Source: Haloterrigena salina JCM 13891
Lineage (GTDB): Archaea; Halobacteriota; Halobacteria; Halobacteriales; Natrialbaceae
DNA: 64,000 bases
Assembly: GCF_000337495.1 (NCBI RefSeq)
Contig: NZ_AOIS01000036.1
Span: 81,692 to 145,691 of the forward strand
Direction: 5' to 3'
Positions 8,181 through 16,608 of this stretch are shown here, in pieces. Every line of letters starts with the position of its first letter. Position 1 is the first letter of the stretch. A program made the translations under genes and the position numbers. The notes under the pieces are model-generated. The model saw only the letters and a program-made list of their open reading frames with translations. It did not search any database and was not told where the DNA came from.

Positions 8181-9677
8181 ATGCAATCGCTGGCCGGTGA
8201 GTCGGTCGTCGTGATCGGCGCCGGAATCGGCGGCCTCGCGACGGCCTGTTACCTCGCCGACGCGGGCGCCGACGTGCGGGTCATCGAGAAGAACGAGCAG
8301 GTCGGCGGTCGAGCGAGTCGCCTCGAGAAAGACGGCTTCCGGTTCGACATGGGCCCCTCGTGGTACCTGATGCCAGACGTCTTCGAGCGCTTCTTCGGCG
8401 ACTTCGACCGGACGCCGACGGACTACTACGAACTGACGCACCTCGATCCGCACTACCGGCTGTTTTTCAAGGACGGAGATCGGGTCGACGTGACGCCCGA
8501 CCTCGAGCGAACGAAGGCCGTCTTCGAGGAGTACGAGGACGGCGCCGGCGAGGCCTTGGAGCGCTACCTCGAGAAGTCCCGCGAGAACTACGAAGTCGGG
8601 ATGGAGCACTTCGTCTACGAGGACCGCACGCGGCTGCGGGACTTCATCGATCCCGACGTGGCCCGGCAGGCGCGGGGACTGTCCCTGCTGGGGTCGATGC
8701 AGGGTCACGTCGAGGACTACTTCGACCACCCGAAGCTCCAGCAGATCATGCAGTACACGCTGGTGTTCCTCGGCGGCTCGCCGACCAACACGCCGGCGCT
8801 GTACAACCTGATGAGCCACGTCGATTTCAACCTCGGCGTCTGGTATCCCGACGGGGGGATCGCCGCCGTCGTCGACAGTATCGCACAACTGGGCCGGGAA
8901 CTGGGCGTCGAGTACGACACCGACCGGCCGGCGACGGCGATCAAGGGCCGCGAGGGCGCCTTCCTCGTCGAGACGCCCGAGGGACCGGTCCGGTCGGACC
9001 TGGTCGTCAGCAACGCCGATTACGCCCACACCGAACAGGAGCTCTTGCAGCCCGAACAGCGCGGCTACGACGCCGACTACTGGGAAAAGCGAACCTACGC
9101 GCCCTCGGCGTTCCTGCTGTACCTCGGCGTCGAGGGGTCGGTCGACGACCTCGCTCACCACACGCTGGTCCTCCCGACGGACTGGCAGGACCACTTCGAT
9201 CGGATCTTCGAGGATCCCGAGTGGCCCGAGGATCCCGCCTACTACCTCTGCGTGCCCTCGAAGACCGACGAGGACGTCGCTCCCGACGGCCACAGCGCGC
9301 TGTTCGTCCTCGTCCCCGTCGCGCCCGGCCTCGAGGACACCCCCGAAACCCGCGAGGAGTACCGCGATAGGATCCTCGCGGACATCGCGGTCAACACCGG
9401 GACCGATCTGCGCGACCGGATCGTCCTCGAGGAGCGCTTTTGCGTCGAGGACTTCGCCGACCGGTACAACAGCTACGACGGGACGGCCCTCGGACTGGCC
9501 CACACGCTCCGCCAGACCGCGCTGTTCCGCCCGCCCCACCGCGCCAAGGGGGTCGACGGACTCTACTTCGTCGGCGGCGACACGACGCCTGGGATCGGCG
9601 TCCCGATGTGTCTCATCAGCGGCGAGCTGACCGCCGAGAAGGTCCTCGAGGACTACGGCCGACCGACCGGCCGATGA
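8181..9677 (+). CDS. crtD: Carotenoid 3,4-desaturase CrtD (phytoene-desaturase family)
   Basis: This 498-aa FAD oxidoreductase starts with the dinucleotide-binding fold VVIGAGIGGLATA and the family's VGGRASRLEKDGFRFDMGPS segment, and ends with the FAD-binding YFVGGDTTPGIGVPM motif. In haloarchaea the crtI-family gene next to lyeJ and cruF is CrtD, which introduces the 3,4-double bonds during bacterioruberin synthesis. Because family members are similar, phytoene desaturase (CrtI) cannot be fully excluded from sequence alone. I chose ATG 8181; the frame upstream is antisense to the FNT gene. It begins a compact operon with lyeJ 13 nt downstream. Confidence 0.9.
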   Translation: MQSLAGESVVVIGAGIGGLATACYLADAGADVRVIEKNEQVGGRASRLEKDGFRFDMGPSWYLMPDVFERFFGDFDRTPTDYYELTHLDPHYRLFFKDGDRVDVTPDLERTKAVFEEYEDGAGEALERYLEKSRENYEVGMEHFVYEDRTRLRDFIDPDVARQARGLSLLGSMQGHVEDYFDHPKLQQIMQYTLVFLGGSPTNTPALYNLMSHVDFNLGVWYPDGGIAAVVDSIAQLGRELGVEYDTDRPATAIKGREGAFLVETPEGPVRSDLVVSNADYAHTEQELLQPEQRGYDADYWEKRTYAPSAFLLYLGVEGSVDDLAHHTLVLPTDWQDHFDRIFEDPEWPEDPAYYLCVPSKTDEDVAPDGHSALFVLVPVAPGLEDTPETREEYRDRILADIAVNTGTDLRDRIVLEERFCVEDFADRYNSYDGTALGLAHTLRQTALFRPPHRAKGVDGLYFVGGDTTPGIGVPMCLISGELTAEKVLEDYGRPTGR

Positions 9678-9690
9678 TCGCTCCACCGCC

Positions 9691-10563
9691 ATGACTGCGA
9701 ACTCGACGGCTGCGGGCGAGGGCCAACACGGCGACCGGCTCCGGTACCTGCTGACCCTCTCTCGGCCCCGGTTCTGGCTCTATCTCGCCGGCCCGGTGCT
9801 CGTCGGCGTCGCCTACGCCGCCGATAGCGTCGGCGACGTGTTCGCACCCGCGGCGATCGTCCTGTTCGCCTACTTCCTGCTCCCGGCGAACGTCTTCCTC
9901 TACGGGATCAACGACATCTACGACCGGGAGATCGACGCGGTGAACCCCAAAAAGGAGGAGCAGGAGGTCCGCTACAGGGGTCAGCGGATCGTTCCCGCCG
10001 CGGTGGCGCTGTGTGCCGTCCTCCCGCTGGCGGTCCTTCCGCTCGTACCGAGTGACGCGTGGCCCTGGATCGGCGCGTTCCTCGTCCTCGGAGCGGCCTA
10101 CAGCGCGCCGCCGGTCCGGTTCAAGACGACGCCACTGCTGGACTCGATCTCGAACGGGCTCTACATCGCCCCCGGCGTGGCGGCCTACGCAGCCGTCGCG
10201 GGGAGCCAGCCCCCGGTCCTCGCCGTCCTCGGCGGCTGGCTGTGGGCGATGGGGATGCACACCTTCTCCGCGATTCCCGATATCGAACCCGATCGGGAGA
10301 CCGGTATCCGGACGACCGCGACGGTGCTCGGCGAGCGCCGGACCTACGCCTACTGCGGCGCTTGCTGGCTCGCGAGCGCCGCCGCGTTCGGCGCACTCGA
10401 TCTCCGCCTGGGCGCGCTCATGCTCGTCTACCCCGGCCTCGTCGCCGCGATCGCGACCTCGAGCGTCACGGTCGACCGCGCGTACTGGTGGTTTCCGGCG
10501 ATCAACACGGTCGTCGGCGCGGCGCTGACGATGGGCGGCCTCTGGAGGGTGCTCTATGGCTGA
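9691..10563 (+). CDS. lyeJ: Lycopene elongase LyeJ (UbiA prenyltransferase)
   Basis: A 290-aa membrane-embedded UbiA-superfamily prenyltransferase. The first aspartate motif is NDIYDREIDAVNP and the second is DIEPDRETGI, both needed for Mg-pyrophosphate binding; about eight hydrophobic helices follow one another. In haloarchaea this enzyme adds C5 units to lycopene to give C50 carotenoids and also performs 1,2-hydration. It lies between crtD and cruF, the order known from characterised bacterioruberin clusters, and its last 8 nt overlap cruF. Confidence 0.93.
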   Translation: MTANSTAAGEGQHGDRLRYLLTLSRPRFWLYLAGPVLVGVAYAADSVGDVFAPAAIVLFAYFLLPANVFLYGINDIYDREIDAVNPKKEEQEVRYRGQRIVPAAVALCAVLPLAVLPLVPSDAWPWIGAFLVLGAAYSAPPVRFKTTPLLDSISNGLYIAPGVAAYAAVAGSQPPVLAVLGGWLWAMGMHTFSAIPDIEPDRETGIRTTATVLGERRTYAYCGACWLASAAAFGALDLRLGALMLVYPGLVAAIATSSVTVDRAYWWFPAINTVVGAALTMGGLWRVLYG

Positions 10564-11482
10564 TCCGGGTACGAGGCCGGACGAGGTTGCCGATTCCGAC
10601 TCCGTTTCCGATCCCATTTCCGAAACCGGCGAGCGTCGAGCGGCTCTCGAGCGACGCCTCGAGGCGCTGATTCGAGAGAATCGATTCACGATCGCGGTCG
10701 TGTTTCCGGTCATCGGCGCGGTGACGCTGGTCGCGAGCGCGGAAGGGCTACTGCCGAGGCCGCTCGCGTACAATCCGCTGTTGATCCTGTTCGGGACGCT
10801 GGTGATGCGCTCGCCGCTGGTCGTCGGCCTGCTCCCGCGGGTCGACCGCCGAGCGCTGGCCTGTCTGGGTCTCGTGACGGCGTACACGTACGCAATCGAA
10901 CTGGTCGGCGTGCGAACCGGCTGGCCCTACGGGACCTTCGAGTACGGGATCCGGTTGGGGCCGATGCTGTTCGGCGAGATCCCGCTCGCACTCCCGCTGT
11001 TTTTCGTCCCGCTGGTCCTGAACGCCTATCTGCTGACGCTGCTGGTTCTCGGGGGCTGGAGCGCGCGGCCGCTGGTCAGGATCCCGACCGCGATCGCCGC
11101 CGTCGTCGCCGTCGACCTCGTCCTCGATCCGGCCGCCGTCGCCATCGGGTTCTGGTCGTACGTCCCGCCGGGCGGCTACTACGGCGTTCCCGCCTCGAAC
11201 TACGTCGGTTGGCTCCTCTCGGGAACCGTCGCTGCCCTCCTCGTCGACCGCGCGTTCGACCGCGCGGCGCTGCTCGAGCGCGTCCGTACTTGCGAGTTCG
11301 TCCTCGACGATCTGGTGAGCTTCGTGGTGCTCTGGGGGGCGATCAACGTCCTCTACGGGAACTGGCTGGCCGCCAGCGTCGCCGGCCTGTTCTGTCTCGG
11401 TCTGTTCCGGACCGAGCGCTACGACCGCGAGCTGCTCCTGACGGCGCTTCCCGCGAGCGTCGGACGAAGTCGCGACTCGTGA
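10556..11482 (+). CDS. cruF: Bisanhydrobacterioruberin hydratase CruF
   Basis: A 308-aa multi-pass membrane protein of the CruF (COG2324-type) family, the last enzyme of bacterioruberin synthesis, which hydrates the C5'' ends of the C50 chain. Visible features are a 45-residue acidic N-terminus, then about seven hydrophobic helices with conserved charged and aromatic stretches such as TGWPYGTFEYG and YGNWLAA. It overlaps lyeJ by 8 nt, so the pair is probably translationally coupled. The assignment rests on family resemblance plus gene order crtD-lyeJ-cruF. Confidence 0.92.
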   Translation: MADPGTRPDEVADSDSVSDPISETGERRAALERRLEALIRENRFTIAVVFPVIGAVTLVASAEGLLPRPLAYNPLLILFGTLVMRSPLVVGLLPRVDRRALACLGLVTAYTYAIELVGVRTGWPYGTFEYGIRLGPMLFGEIPLALPLFFVPLVLNAYLLTLLVLGGWSARPLVRIPTAIAAVVAVDLVLDPAAVAIGFWSYVPPGGYYGVPASNYVGWLLSGTVAALLVDRAFDRAALLERVRTCEFVLDDLVSFVVLWGAINVLYGNWLAASVAGLFCLGLFRTERYDRELLLTALPASVGRSRDS

Positions 11483-11648
11483 GCGCAGGTCAGGACGTTC
11501 GGCGGCGCATCCGCCGCCGTGAGACGTCCCGGAGTCGGCGGACCGTCGACGCGCCGCAGGCGCACTCGTTTTCGGTGCCGAGCGGTGCGGATCGGGGGGC
11601 GAGCCATGCTTGCTCGAGACTTTTGCTCACGCGGCCGCTACTGATCGT

Positions 11649-11810
11649 ATGGCGACCATAGCACCGGTCGAGTGTCCGCTCTGTCACACCGAACTCGAGG
11701 CCGACGGGTGCCTCGAGGACCACCTCGTCGACGCTCACAGCAAACGGCGGTTAGCGCGGTTCGTCGTCGCCGAAGCCGAGGCGCTGAACGCCAGGGACGT
11801 CTCGGAGTGA
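11649..11810 (+). CDS. 53-aa C2H2-type zinc micro-protein
   Basis: A short ORF starting at ATG 11649 encodes an acidic protein with a C-x2-C-x12-H-x4-H spacing (CPLC ... HLVDAH), which fits a single C2H2-like zinc finger. Haloarchaeal genomes hold many such micro-proteins, few of them studied. It follows cruF by 166 nt and is probably transcribed separately. The in-frame upstream Met at 11610 would add 13 residues that do not look conserved. Function is unknown; nucleic-acid or protein binding is a guess. Confidence 0.75.
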   Translation: MATIAPVECPLCHTELEADGCLEDHLVDAHSKRRLARFVVAEAEALNARDVSE

Positions 11811-11842
11811 GCGCCGTCCGTGGCCGGTCGCGCCGGCGCGGG

Positions 11843-11995
11843 TCAGACGAGCAGGCTGGTGATGGAGCTCCCGAACAGGAGCAACAGCAACACCGCGGCC
11901 ATCGTGAGCGTCAGCCAGATGCCGAGACCGACCGCGGCCCGGCGCGCGTTCTCTCGATCGATGTCGACGGGGTCGTGTGAACCGGTAGTGGACAT
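11843..11995 (-). CDS. 50-aa single-pass membrane micro-protein
   Basis: The minus strand encodes a 50-residue protein: a polar acidic N-terminus (MSTTGSHDPVDIDREN), a short basic patch (ARRAA), then one strongly hydrophobic helix (about residues 22-42) ending in a small polar tail. The positive patch before the helix suggests N-in topology. It sits 82 nt upstream of the crtB-proximal end, between the zinc micro-protein and crtB, on the same strand as crtB but downstream of... its stop is convergent with the zinc micro-protein. I do not recognise the family. Confidence 0.65.
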   Translation of the reverse strand: MSTTGSHDPVDIDRENARRAAVGLGIWLTLTMAAVLLLLLFGSSITSLLV

Positions 11996-12077
11996 ACACG
12001 GCGACCTACGCCCCGACGGATAACAACGGGAAATCCATTATATCGAGGGAGTTGAAAAGCGGTCGTCGAGTTCGACG

Positions 12078-13028
12078 TCACTGCGTCGGGACGCGACCGC
12101 CGTGTCCGGCCTCGTGGCGGTCGCGGTCGCGATCGGGAACGGCCGAGACCCGCCGGAAGACGGCCTCCGGATCGCGGTTCCAGTGCCAGTGCCAGCGCGT
12201 CTTCGCGAGACACCGAAGCTTTCGCGTCGTGGAGAGCGACGGCTCGCGGGACAGGACGTCGTACTCCTGGGCCCGTATCATGGTGTGGTGTTCCGCGTAG
12301 AGGACGGCCGCCAGCAGAACGGGCAGTTGGCAGTCTTCGGGGAGATAGCGGATGCCGGCGACGCCCTCGCGGTAGAGTTCCTCGGTTCGTTTGAGCTCCG
12401 CCGTCATCGCCGCCGCGAAGGAGTCGGAGTACTCGAGGCGCTCGATCTGGGCGTCCGAAACGCCGTGCGCGCGAAGCGTCTCTTGTGGCAGGTAGATCCG
12501 ATCGCGCTCGAGGACGTCCTCGCGGACGTCCCGCAGGAAGTTCGTCATCTGGAACGCCTCGCCGAGTTTGATAGCGTGGGGGAGCGCGGCCTCGCGCTCG
12601 TCGGGATCCATGATCGCCGTCATCATCACGCCGACGGCCGCCGCCGAGCCGCGCATGTACGACTCGAGGTCGTCGTAACTCTCGTACCGGTCGGTCTCGA
12701 TGTCCGACTGCATCGCGTCGACGAACGACTCGATTTCGTCGTCGGCGATGTCGTACTTCCGCCGGAGCTCCTCGAACGCCTCGAGGACCGGTCCCTCGGG
12801 TTCGGTTTCGCCGAGGGCCTGGGCCCGGAGCGACTCGAGTTCGGCGCGCTGCCTGTCGGGCGGAACGCCCTCCGCGTCGTCGACCACCTCGTCGGCGATC
12901 CGGAAGAACCCGTAGAGGACGTGCGTCGCGTGTCGAACCCGCTCCGGGAGGAACTTCGTCGCCAGGTAGAACGTCTTCCCCGTGCGCTGCTGGATCGTCT
13001 TGCCGGCGTCGATGTGTTTCTGCTGCAT
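12078..13028 (-). CDS. crtB: Phytoene synthase CrtB
   Basis: A 316-aa squalene/phytoene synthase-fold enzyme that condenses two GGPP molecules to phytoene, the first committed step of carotenoid synthesis. Both aspartate-rich motifs are present in family form: RIADEVVDDAEG (about residues 43-54) and QMTNFLRDVREDVLERDR (about 160-180). It is on the strand opposite to crtD-lyeJ-cruF and has its own promoter, which carries a Bat-UAS-like element. The bat-like regulator gene ends 153 nt upstream on the same strand. Confidence 0.95.
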   Translation of the reverse strand: MQQKHIDAGKTIQQRTGKTFYLATKFLPERVRHATHVLYGFFRIADEVVDDAEGVPPDRQRAELESLRAQALGETEPEGPVLEAFEELRRKYDIADDEIESFVDAMQSDIETDRYESYDDLESYMRGSAAAVGVMMTAIMDPDEREAALPHAIKLGEAFQMTNFLRDVREDVLERDRIYLPQETLRAHGVSDAQIERLEYSDSFAAAMTAELKRTEELYREGVAGIRYLPEDCQLPVLLAAVLYAEHHTMIRAQEYDVLSREPSLSTTRKLRCLAKTRWHWHWNRDPEAVFRRVSAVPDRDRDRHEAGHGGRVPTQ

Positions 13029-13080
13029 TCTCTGTTCGTGGCCCTCCCCGCGGTGGGATGTAACTCATACGACAGTTGCG

Positions 13081-13110
13081 TATAAAATAGCTACCCCTAC
13101 CTAGTGGGGT
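13081..13110 (-). promoter_or_regulatory. crtB promoter: TATA box with Bat-type UAS
   Basis: Read on the minus strand, ACCCCACTAGGTAG (13110-13097) matches the bop-regulon UAS consensus as I recall it (ACC-c-n-actag-TT-n-G) at all specified positions but one. Six nt later comes the TATA element CTATTTTATA (13090-13081). The ATG of crtB lies about 53 nt further on. The adjacent gene encodes a Bat-type protein, which makes a regulator-target pair plausible. Confidence 0.6.
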
Positions 13111-13132
13111 CGTTGTCTGCTCGCGAGCCGCA

Positions 13133-13151
13133 ACGGCAACGCCGTCTCACG
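13133..13151 (-). terminator. Hairpin repeat downstream of bat-like gene
   Basis: ACGGC-AAC-GCCGT forms a stem-loop within a 19-nt sequence that occurs identically at 60488-60506, downstream of tRNA-Leu. Here it lies 31-49 nt past the stop of the bat-like gene and upstream of the crtB promoter. A transcription terminator or 3'-end processing signal is the simplest reading. Confidence 0.4.
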
Positions 13152-13181
13152 GGCCTTGCCTGTTCGACTGCTCGCGGAGTG

Positions 13182-14903
13182 TTACTCCGCGTTCATCTCG
13201 TTCGAGGCAGTTTCACCGCCTCGAAGCCCGCTCGCGTGGTCCGCTGAACGGAGTTCCGCGCTATCGAACAGTTCGTCCAGCAGCTTCCGCTGTGCGGTCC
13301 GGAGGTGCTGGTGGTACGTCGAGCGGGTGATGCCCATCGACTCGGCGAGTTCCTCGCCGGAGACGTTGCGGGGCCACTCGAAGTAATCGGCGTAGTAGGC
13401 CTTCCGCAGCGCCGTTTGCTGGCGATCGGTCAGCGACGACTCCAGCCGAGCCATCACGTCTCCCGGCGTTCGCCTGGGACGATCGGTCTCGTGGTAGCTG
13501 ATCAACTCGACTGCGTCGTACCGCCGGTCTAAGAGGTCGTAGACCGAGCGTGCGGCCTGTCCGTTCGGGAGGTCGACGATGAGTTCGACGCTCGCGTCGC
13601 CGACGGCACTCCGATCGGCCTGCGATGCGTCACCCCTGGTCTCGAACCGGCGAACCGTCCCTCCGTGTTCGGAGATCGTCCGCACGATCCCGTCGTCGAC
13701 GGCGGCCTCGAGGAGCGTCCCGCCGTCGTACGTTGACAGGATTCGAACGTCGGTGACGCCGTCGATCGCCGCCGCGTCCGGGGCGTCGTCGACGGCGCGG
13801 TCGGCGTGGAAGAACGCGATCGGCGTCCCGTCCTCGTCGGTCAGTCCCCGGAAGGTGACCGCCGCCTCGAGTTCCGTCGCCAGCGCCGCGACGAACAGGT
13901 CGGGGTCCGCGATCGACAGCTCGAGTTCGACGACGGCGTCGGTCGCGAGCATCTGTCGCGCCTCGATCGCGTTCATCGCGGTCGAGATCGCCCCGGCGAG
14001 CGAGTCGAGGACGAGCAGTTCGCGCTCCGAGAACGCCGCCGGTTCGTCGGCGAACACCGCGAGTACCCCGTACGTGACCTCGCCGTAGCGAAGCGGCAAC
14101 GCGGCGACCGACTGAAACCGGTCGCCGGCGCCCGTCGGCCACCACCGCCTCGCGTCGTCGAACGAATCGAGGTTCTGAACCACCTTCGCCTCTCCCTCCG
14201 CGAGCGCCCGAACGGCGGGGTGGCTCTCGTCCGACGCGAGGACGAGCGTCTCGTCCTCGAGAGGGACGTCGCCCGCACCGGCCCACTCACGCGGCGAGAG
14301 GCGGCGGTTGGTGACGTCGACGCGACCGATCCAGGCGAGCACGTACGGGTCGGTGTCGGCGAGACGCGAACAGACCGAGCGTTCGATCTCCTCGCGGGTC
14401 GTCGCGCCGACGGCGGCGTCGGTGACGTCACGGAGCAGGCCGTCGACGCGCTCGAGGACGTGCTCTAACGCCCGGTGTTCCTCGCGGAGTTCCGCGGCGG
14501 TCTCCTCGACGGTGATCTCGGCCAGTTTGCGCTCGGTGATATCGAGGTGGACCACCGAGACGCGGAGCTCCCCGCCGACGTGGAATCGCTTCGCCCACAT
14601 CAGGAACCACTGCTTTCGCTCGGGCGAGTGACAGGGGTACTCCATCGTGAACGTCTCTCGCTCGCCGTCGATGATCGCCTCGAGACCCTCGACCGCGCGT
14701 CTGGCGTATTCGTCGGTATCGACGTCCGCCTTCGCCGTCGCGATGTAGTTGACGCCGACGTGGTCCGTCCGGTGATCGTCGGAACCGAACGCCCGCCAGG
14801 AGTCGTTGGTCAGCAGAATCTCTCCGTCCTCGTCGATGACCGCGACGGTAATGGGGAGCGTCTCGAGGGCGGCGTTGGCAAGTTCGTCCCGCTGCTCCAT
14901 CAC
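13182..14903 (-). CDS. Bat-type transcriptional regulator (PAS, GAF, HTH-10)
   Basis: A 573-aa protein with the layout of bacterio-opsin activators. Residues about 10-125 form a PAS domain (VAVIDEDGEILLTND ... VVHLDITERK), a coiled segment follows, then a GAF domain (about 150-310), the Bat-associated domain (about 320-480), and a C-terminal HTH-10 (LTDRQQTALRKAYYADYFEWP ... STYHQHLRTAQRKLL, split here for length). PAS and GAF parts would sense redox, oxygen or light; HTH-10 binds DNA. Its position just upstream of crtB suggests control of carotenoid synthesis, as Bat does in Halobacterium. No bacterio-opsin gene is in the window. Confidence 0.92.
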   Translation of the reverse strand: MMEQRDELANAALETLPITVAVIDEDGEILLTNDSWRAFGSDDHRTDHVGVNYIATAKADVDTDEYARRAVEGLEAIIDGERETFTMEYPCHSPERKQWFLMWAKRFHVGGELRVSVVHLDITERKLAEITVEETAAELREEHRALEHVLERVDGLLRDVTDAAVGATTREEIERSVCSRLADTDPYVLAWIGRVDVTNRRLSPREWAGAGDVPLEDETLVLASDESHPAVRALAEGEAKVVQNLDSFDDARRWWPTGAGDRFQSVAALPLRYGEVTYGVLAVFADEPAAFSERELLVLDSLAGAISTAMNAIEARQMLATDAVVELELSIADPDLFVAALATELEAAVTFRGLTDEDGTPIAFFHADRAVDDAPDAAAIDGVTDVRILSTYDGGTLLEAAVDDGIVRTISEHGGTVRRFETRGDASQADRSAVGDASVELIVDLPNGQAARSVYDLLDRRYDAVELISYHETDRPRRTPGDVMARLESSLTDRQQTALRKAYYADYFEWPRNVSGEELAESMGITRSTYHQHLRTAQRKLLDELFDSAELRSADHASGLRGGETASNEMNAE

Positions 14904-14971
14904 TTACGTTCACGCTCTGTGCCGTCTTAAAAGGTCGAAACTATCCGATAACAGGGGGCAGTAGTCGGTGC

Positions 14972-14993
14972 GAGACCAGTTCGAATCGGTCTC
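14972..14993. promoter_or_regulatory. 22-bp near-perfect palindrome upstream of bat-like gene
   Basis: GAGACC and GGTCTC flank ten bases centred on the self-complementary TTCGAA, so 18 of 22 positions are symmetric. It lies about 70 nt upstream of the bat-like ATG (with a CTTTTAAG TATA element in between, near 14926-14933) and about 165 nt upstream of the DUF7283-like gene. It may be an operator for either. Confidence 0.4.
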
Positions 14994-15125
14994 TTTCAAA
15001 TTATATCCACAATGATCGTAGCGGCTCGAGCGTGAGGGACGCCGAGCCGTCAGTAGCGAGTGAACGTCGTCAACAGCGTCTCTCCACCGCCGGAGTTGCC
15101 CGTTTCTTCCGTTCCGTTCTCCGAG

Positions 15126-15133
15126 TTTAAATA
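15126..15133 (+). promoter_or_regulatory. TATA box of the pseudopilin-like operon
   Basis: TTTAAATA lies 23-30 nt upstream of ATG 15156, the spacing expected for a leaderless haloarchaeal transcript. This supports the choice of 15156 over the in-frame upstream start at 15060. Confidence 0.55.
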
Positions 15134-15155
15134 CGATCACGAGCCAGCAGCGGCT

Positions 15156-16157
15156 ATGGACTGGGAGACACCCGTCGACGCCTGGTACGTGTGGCTGGGC
15201 GCCAGTATCGTTAGCCTCGCTCTCGCCGGCGTCGTCCTCGCCTTGCCGACGGGACCGCCGCCCGACGCCGAGGGCGCGACGAACGCGATCGAGGAGACGA
15301 CCGCGAGCAGCTACGAAGCGTCGTCGACCCTCGAGCACGACGCCGACGCGATCAGAATCGACGGGAAGACGGTCGCGTTGCGCAACGAACACGGGGTCAG
15401 TCGCTCGAGTCTCGCGTACGGCCAGGTCGTCGCCGTCAACGGCGACGAGCGGCTCGAACGCCTCGTCTACGGCGAGTCGTTCGCGACGGTGTTCGAATCG
15501 GAACTCGAGGACGCGGACGCGAACGCGGCGACCGCGTTCATGGACCGCGTCGCCGACGCCGACGAGAACACCGCCGGCGAGTGGCTGACCGCTTCGGACG
15601 AGCTAACCGTTCGACAGGTCACCGTCGAGCCCGACGAGCTGCCGGAGGTACGAGTCCACGGGACCGACCACGAAGACTGGATACTCGACGGCCATCGTTC
15701 CCTCCCGAAGGAACTGGCCGCTACGTACGAAGGTGACGAGACGCCGACGGTCACGTACACCGTGACCGGTACTGCTCCCGTCGAACCCCGCCTCGTAGCG
15801 CCACACGAGTCCGTGGCCGTCGGCTACGAGGCGGAGTGGACGACGACGCACACGGACTCCGATACCGTCCGAACGGATCTCGATTCACACCTCGTCGATG
15901 GGGAGCGGATCGAAGGAACCCGTTCGTCGGGTACTGATACCGAACGCCCCGACGAGGAGTTCTGGATCGGCGTCTACCCGCTCACCGTTACTGCGGAGTT
16001 CGGTTCGGAAACGTGTGAAACGACCCTCGAGAGCGCGACGACCGCCGATTCCGTCTGCCCGGCCGTCACCGCCACCGACGAGCGCGCGGCCGAACTGGAC
16101 TGGATCGAACGAAACGACGAGACGGGGAACTACCATGTCACGCTCGCGGTCGTCTAG
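15156..16157 (+). CDS. DUF7283-like membrane-anchored protein
   Basis: A 333-aa acidic protein with one N-terminal transmembrane helix (about residues 12-32) and a large outward-facing domain rich in Thr, Ser and acidic residues. The start (DWETPVDAWYVW) and the PTGPPPDA segment after the helix resemble the haloarchaeal DUF7283 family; that label is from memory. It is the first gene of a four-gene coupled operon of single-anchor exported proteins. In other haloarchaea such genes sit near TadA/PilB-type ATPases, but none is adjacent here. A late Cys pair (residues about 290 and 305) could form a disulphide. Exact role is unknown. Confidence 0.8.
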   Translation: MDWETPVDAWYVWLGASIVSLALAGVVLALPTGPPPDAEGATNAIEETTASSYEASSTLEHDADAIRIDGKTVALRNEHGVSRSSLAYGQVVAVNGDERLERLVYGESFATVFESELEDADANAATAFMDRVADADENTAGEWLTASDELTVRQVTVEPDELPEVRVHGTDHEDWILDGHRSLPKELAATYEGDETPTVTYTVTGTAPVEPRLVAPHESVAVGYEAEWTTTHTDSDTVRTDLDSHLVDGERIEGTRSSGTDTERPDEEFWIGVYPLTVTAEFGSETCETTLESATTADSVCPAVTATDERAAELDWIERNDETGNYHVTLAVV

Positions 16158-16608
16158 GGGCCAGACGGAGCCGGTGGCGGCGCTCGTTGCGGTCGTCGTC
16201 ATGGTGATCGCGCTCGGCCTCTACAGCGGCTTCCTCACCGACGTCCTCGGGGACCGCACCGATCGCTCGCCCGAGACGTCCGCGATCGATCGGATCTGGG
16301 CCGACGTCTCCCACGGCAGCACCTTTGCAGCTCACCGACCGATCGGGCTGGACGACGTCGAACCGGATTCGCTCCCGCAGGGACGGAACGTCCACGTCGA
16401 GATCACTGCGGTGACCGACGACGGCGATCGGGAGGTCGTCGCGACGGAACAGTTCGGGACGGACGGGACGCCGGTCGCCGACCCAGAGGGACCGCCCGCC
16501 GACGGGTCCGGGATCGAGACCGGCGTGGCGGAACGGCCCGTTCCCGTCGAAGTCTCCCCCGGCGACGTTCGCGGCGGTACCCTTCGGGTGGAGGTGTGGG
16601 CCCCGTGA
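16135..16608 (+). CDS. DUF7284/7285-like pseudopilin-type protein
   Basis: A 157-aa protein beginning with a basic, short leader (MSRSRSSRGQTEPV) followed by one hydrophobic helix (about residues 14-31), the layout of class III (prepilin-type) signal peptides, then an acidic exported domain. The RGQ-TEP junction resembles a PibD processing site. It overlaps the preceding gene by 23 nt and the following by 4 nt (GTGA), implying translational coupling. The in-frame sequence upstream of 16135 is antisense-like and not used. It is probably a minor pilin-like component; the DUF label is from memory. Confidence 0.75.
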   Translation: MSRSRSSRGQTEPVAALVAVVVMVIALGLYSGFLTDVLGDRTDRSPETSAIDRIWADVSHGSTFAAHRPIGLDDVEPDSLPQGRNVHVEITAVTDDGDREVVATEQFGTDGTPVADPEGPPADGSGIETGVAERPVPVEVSPGDVRGGTLRVEVWAP

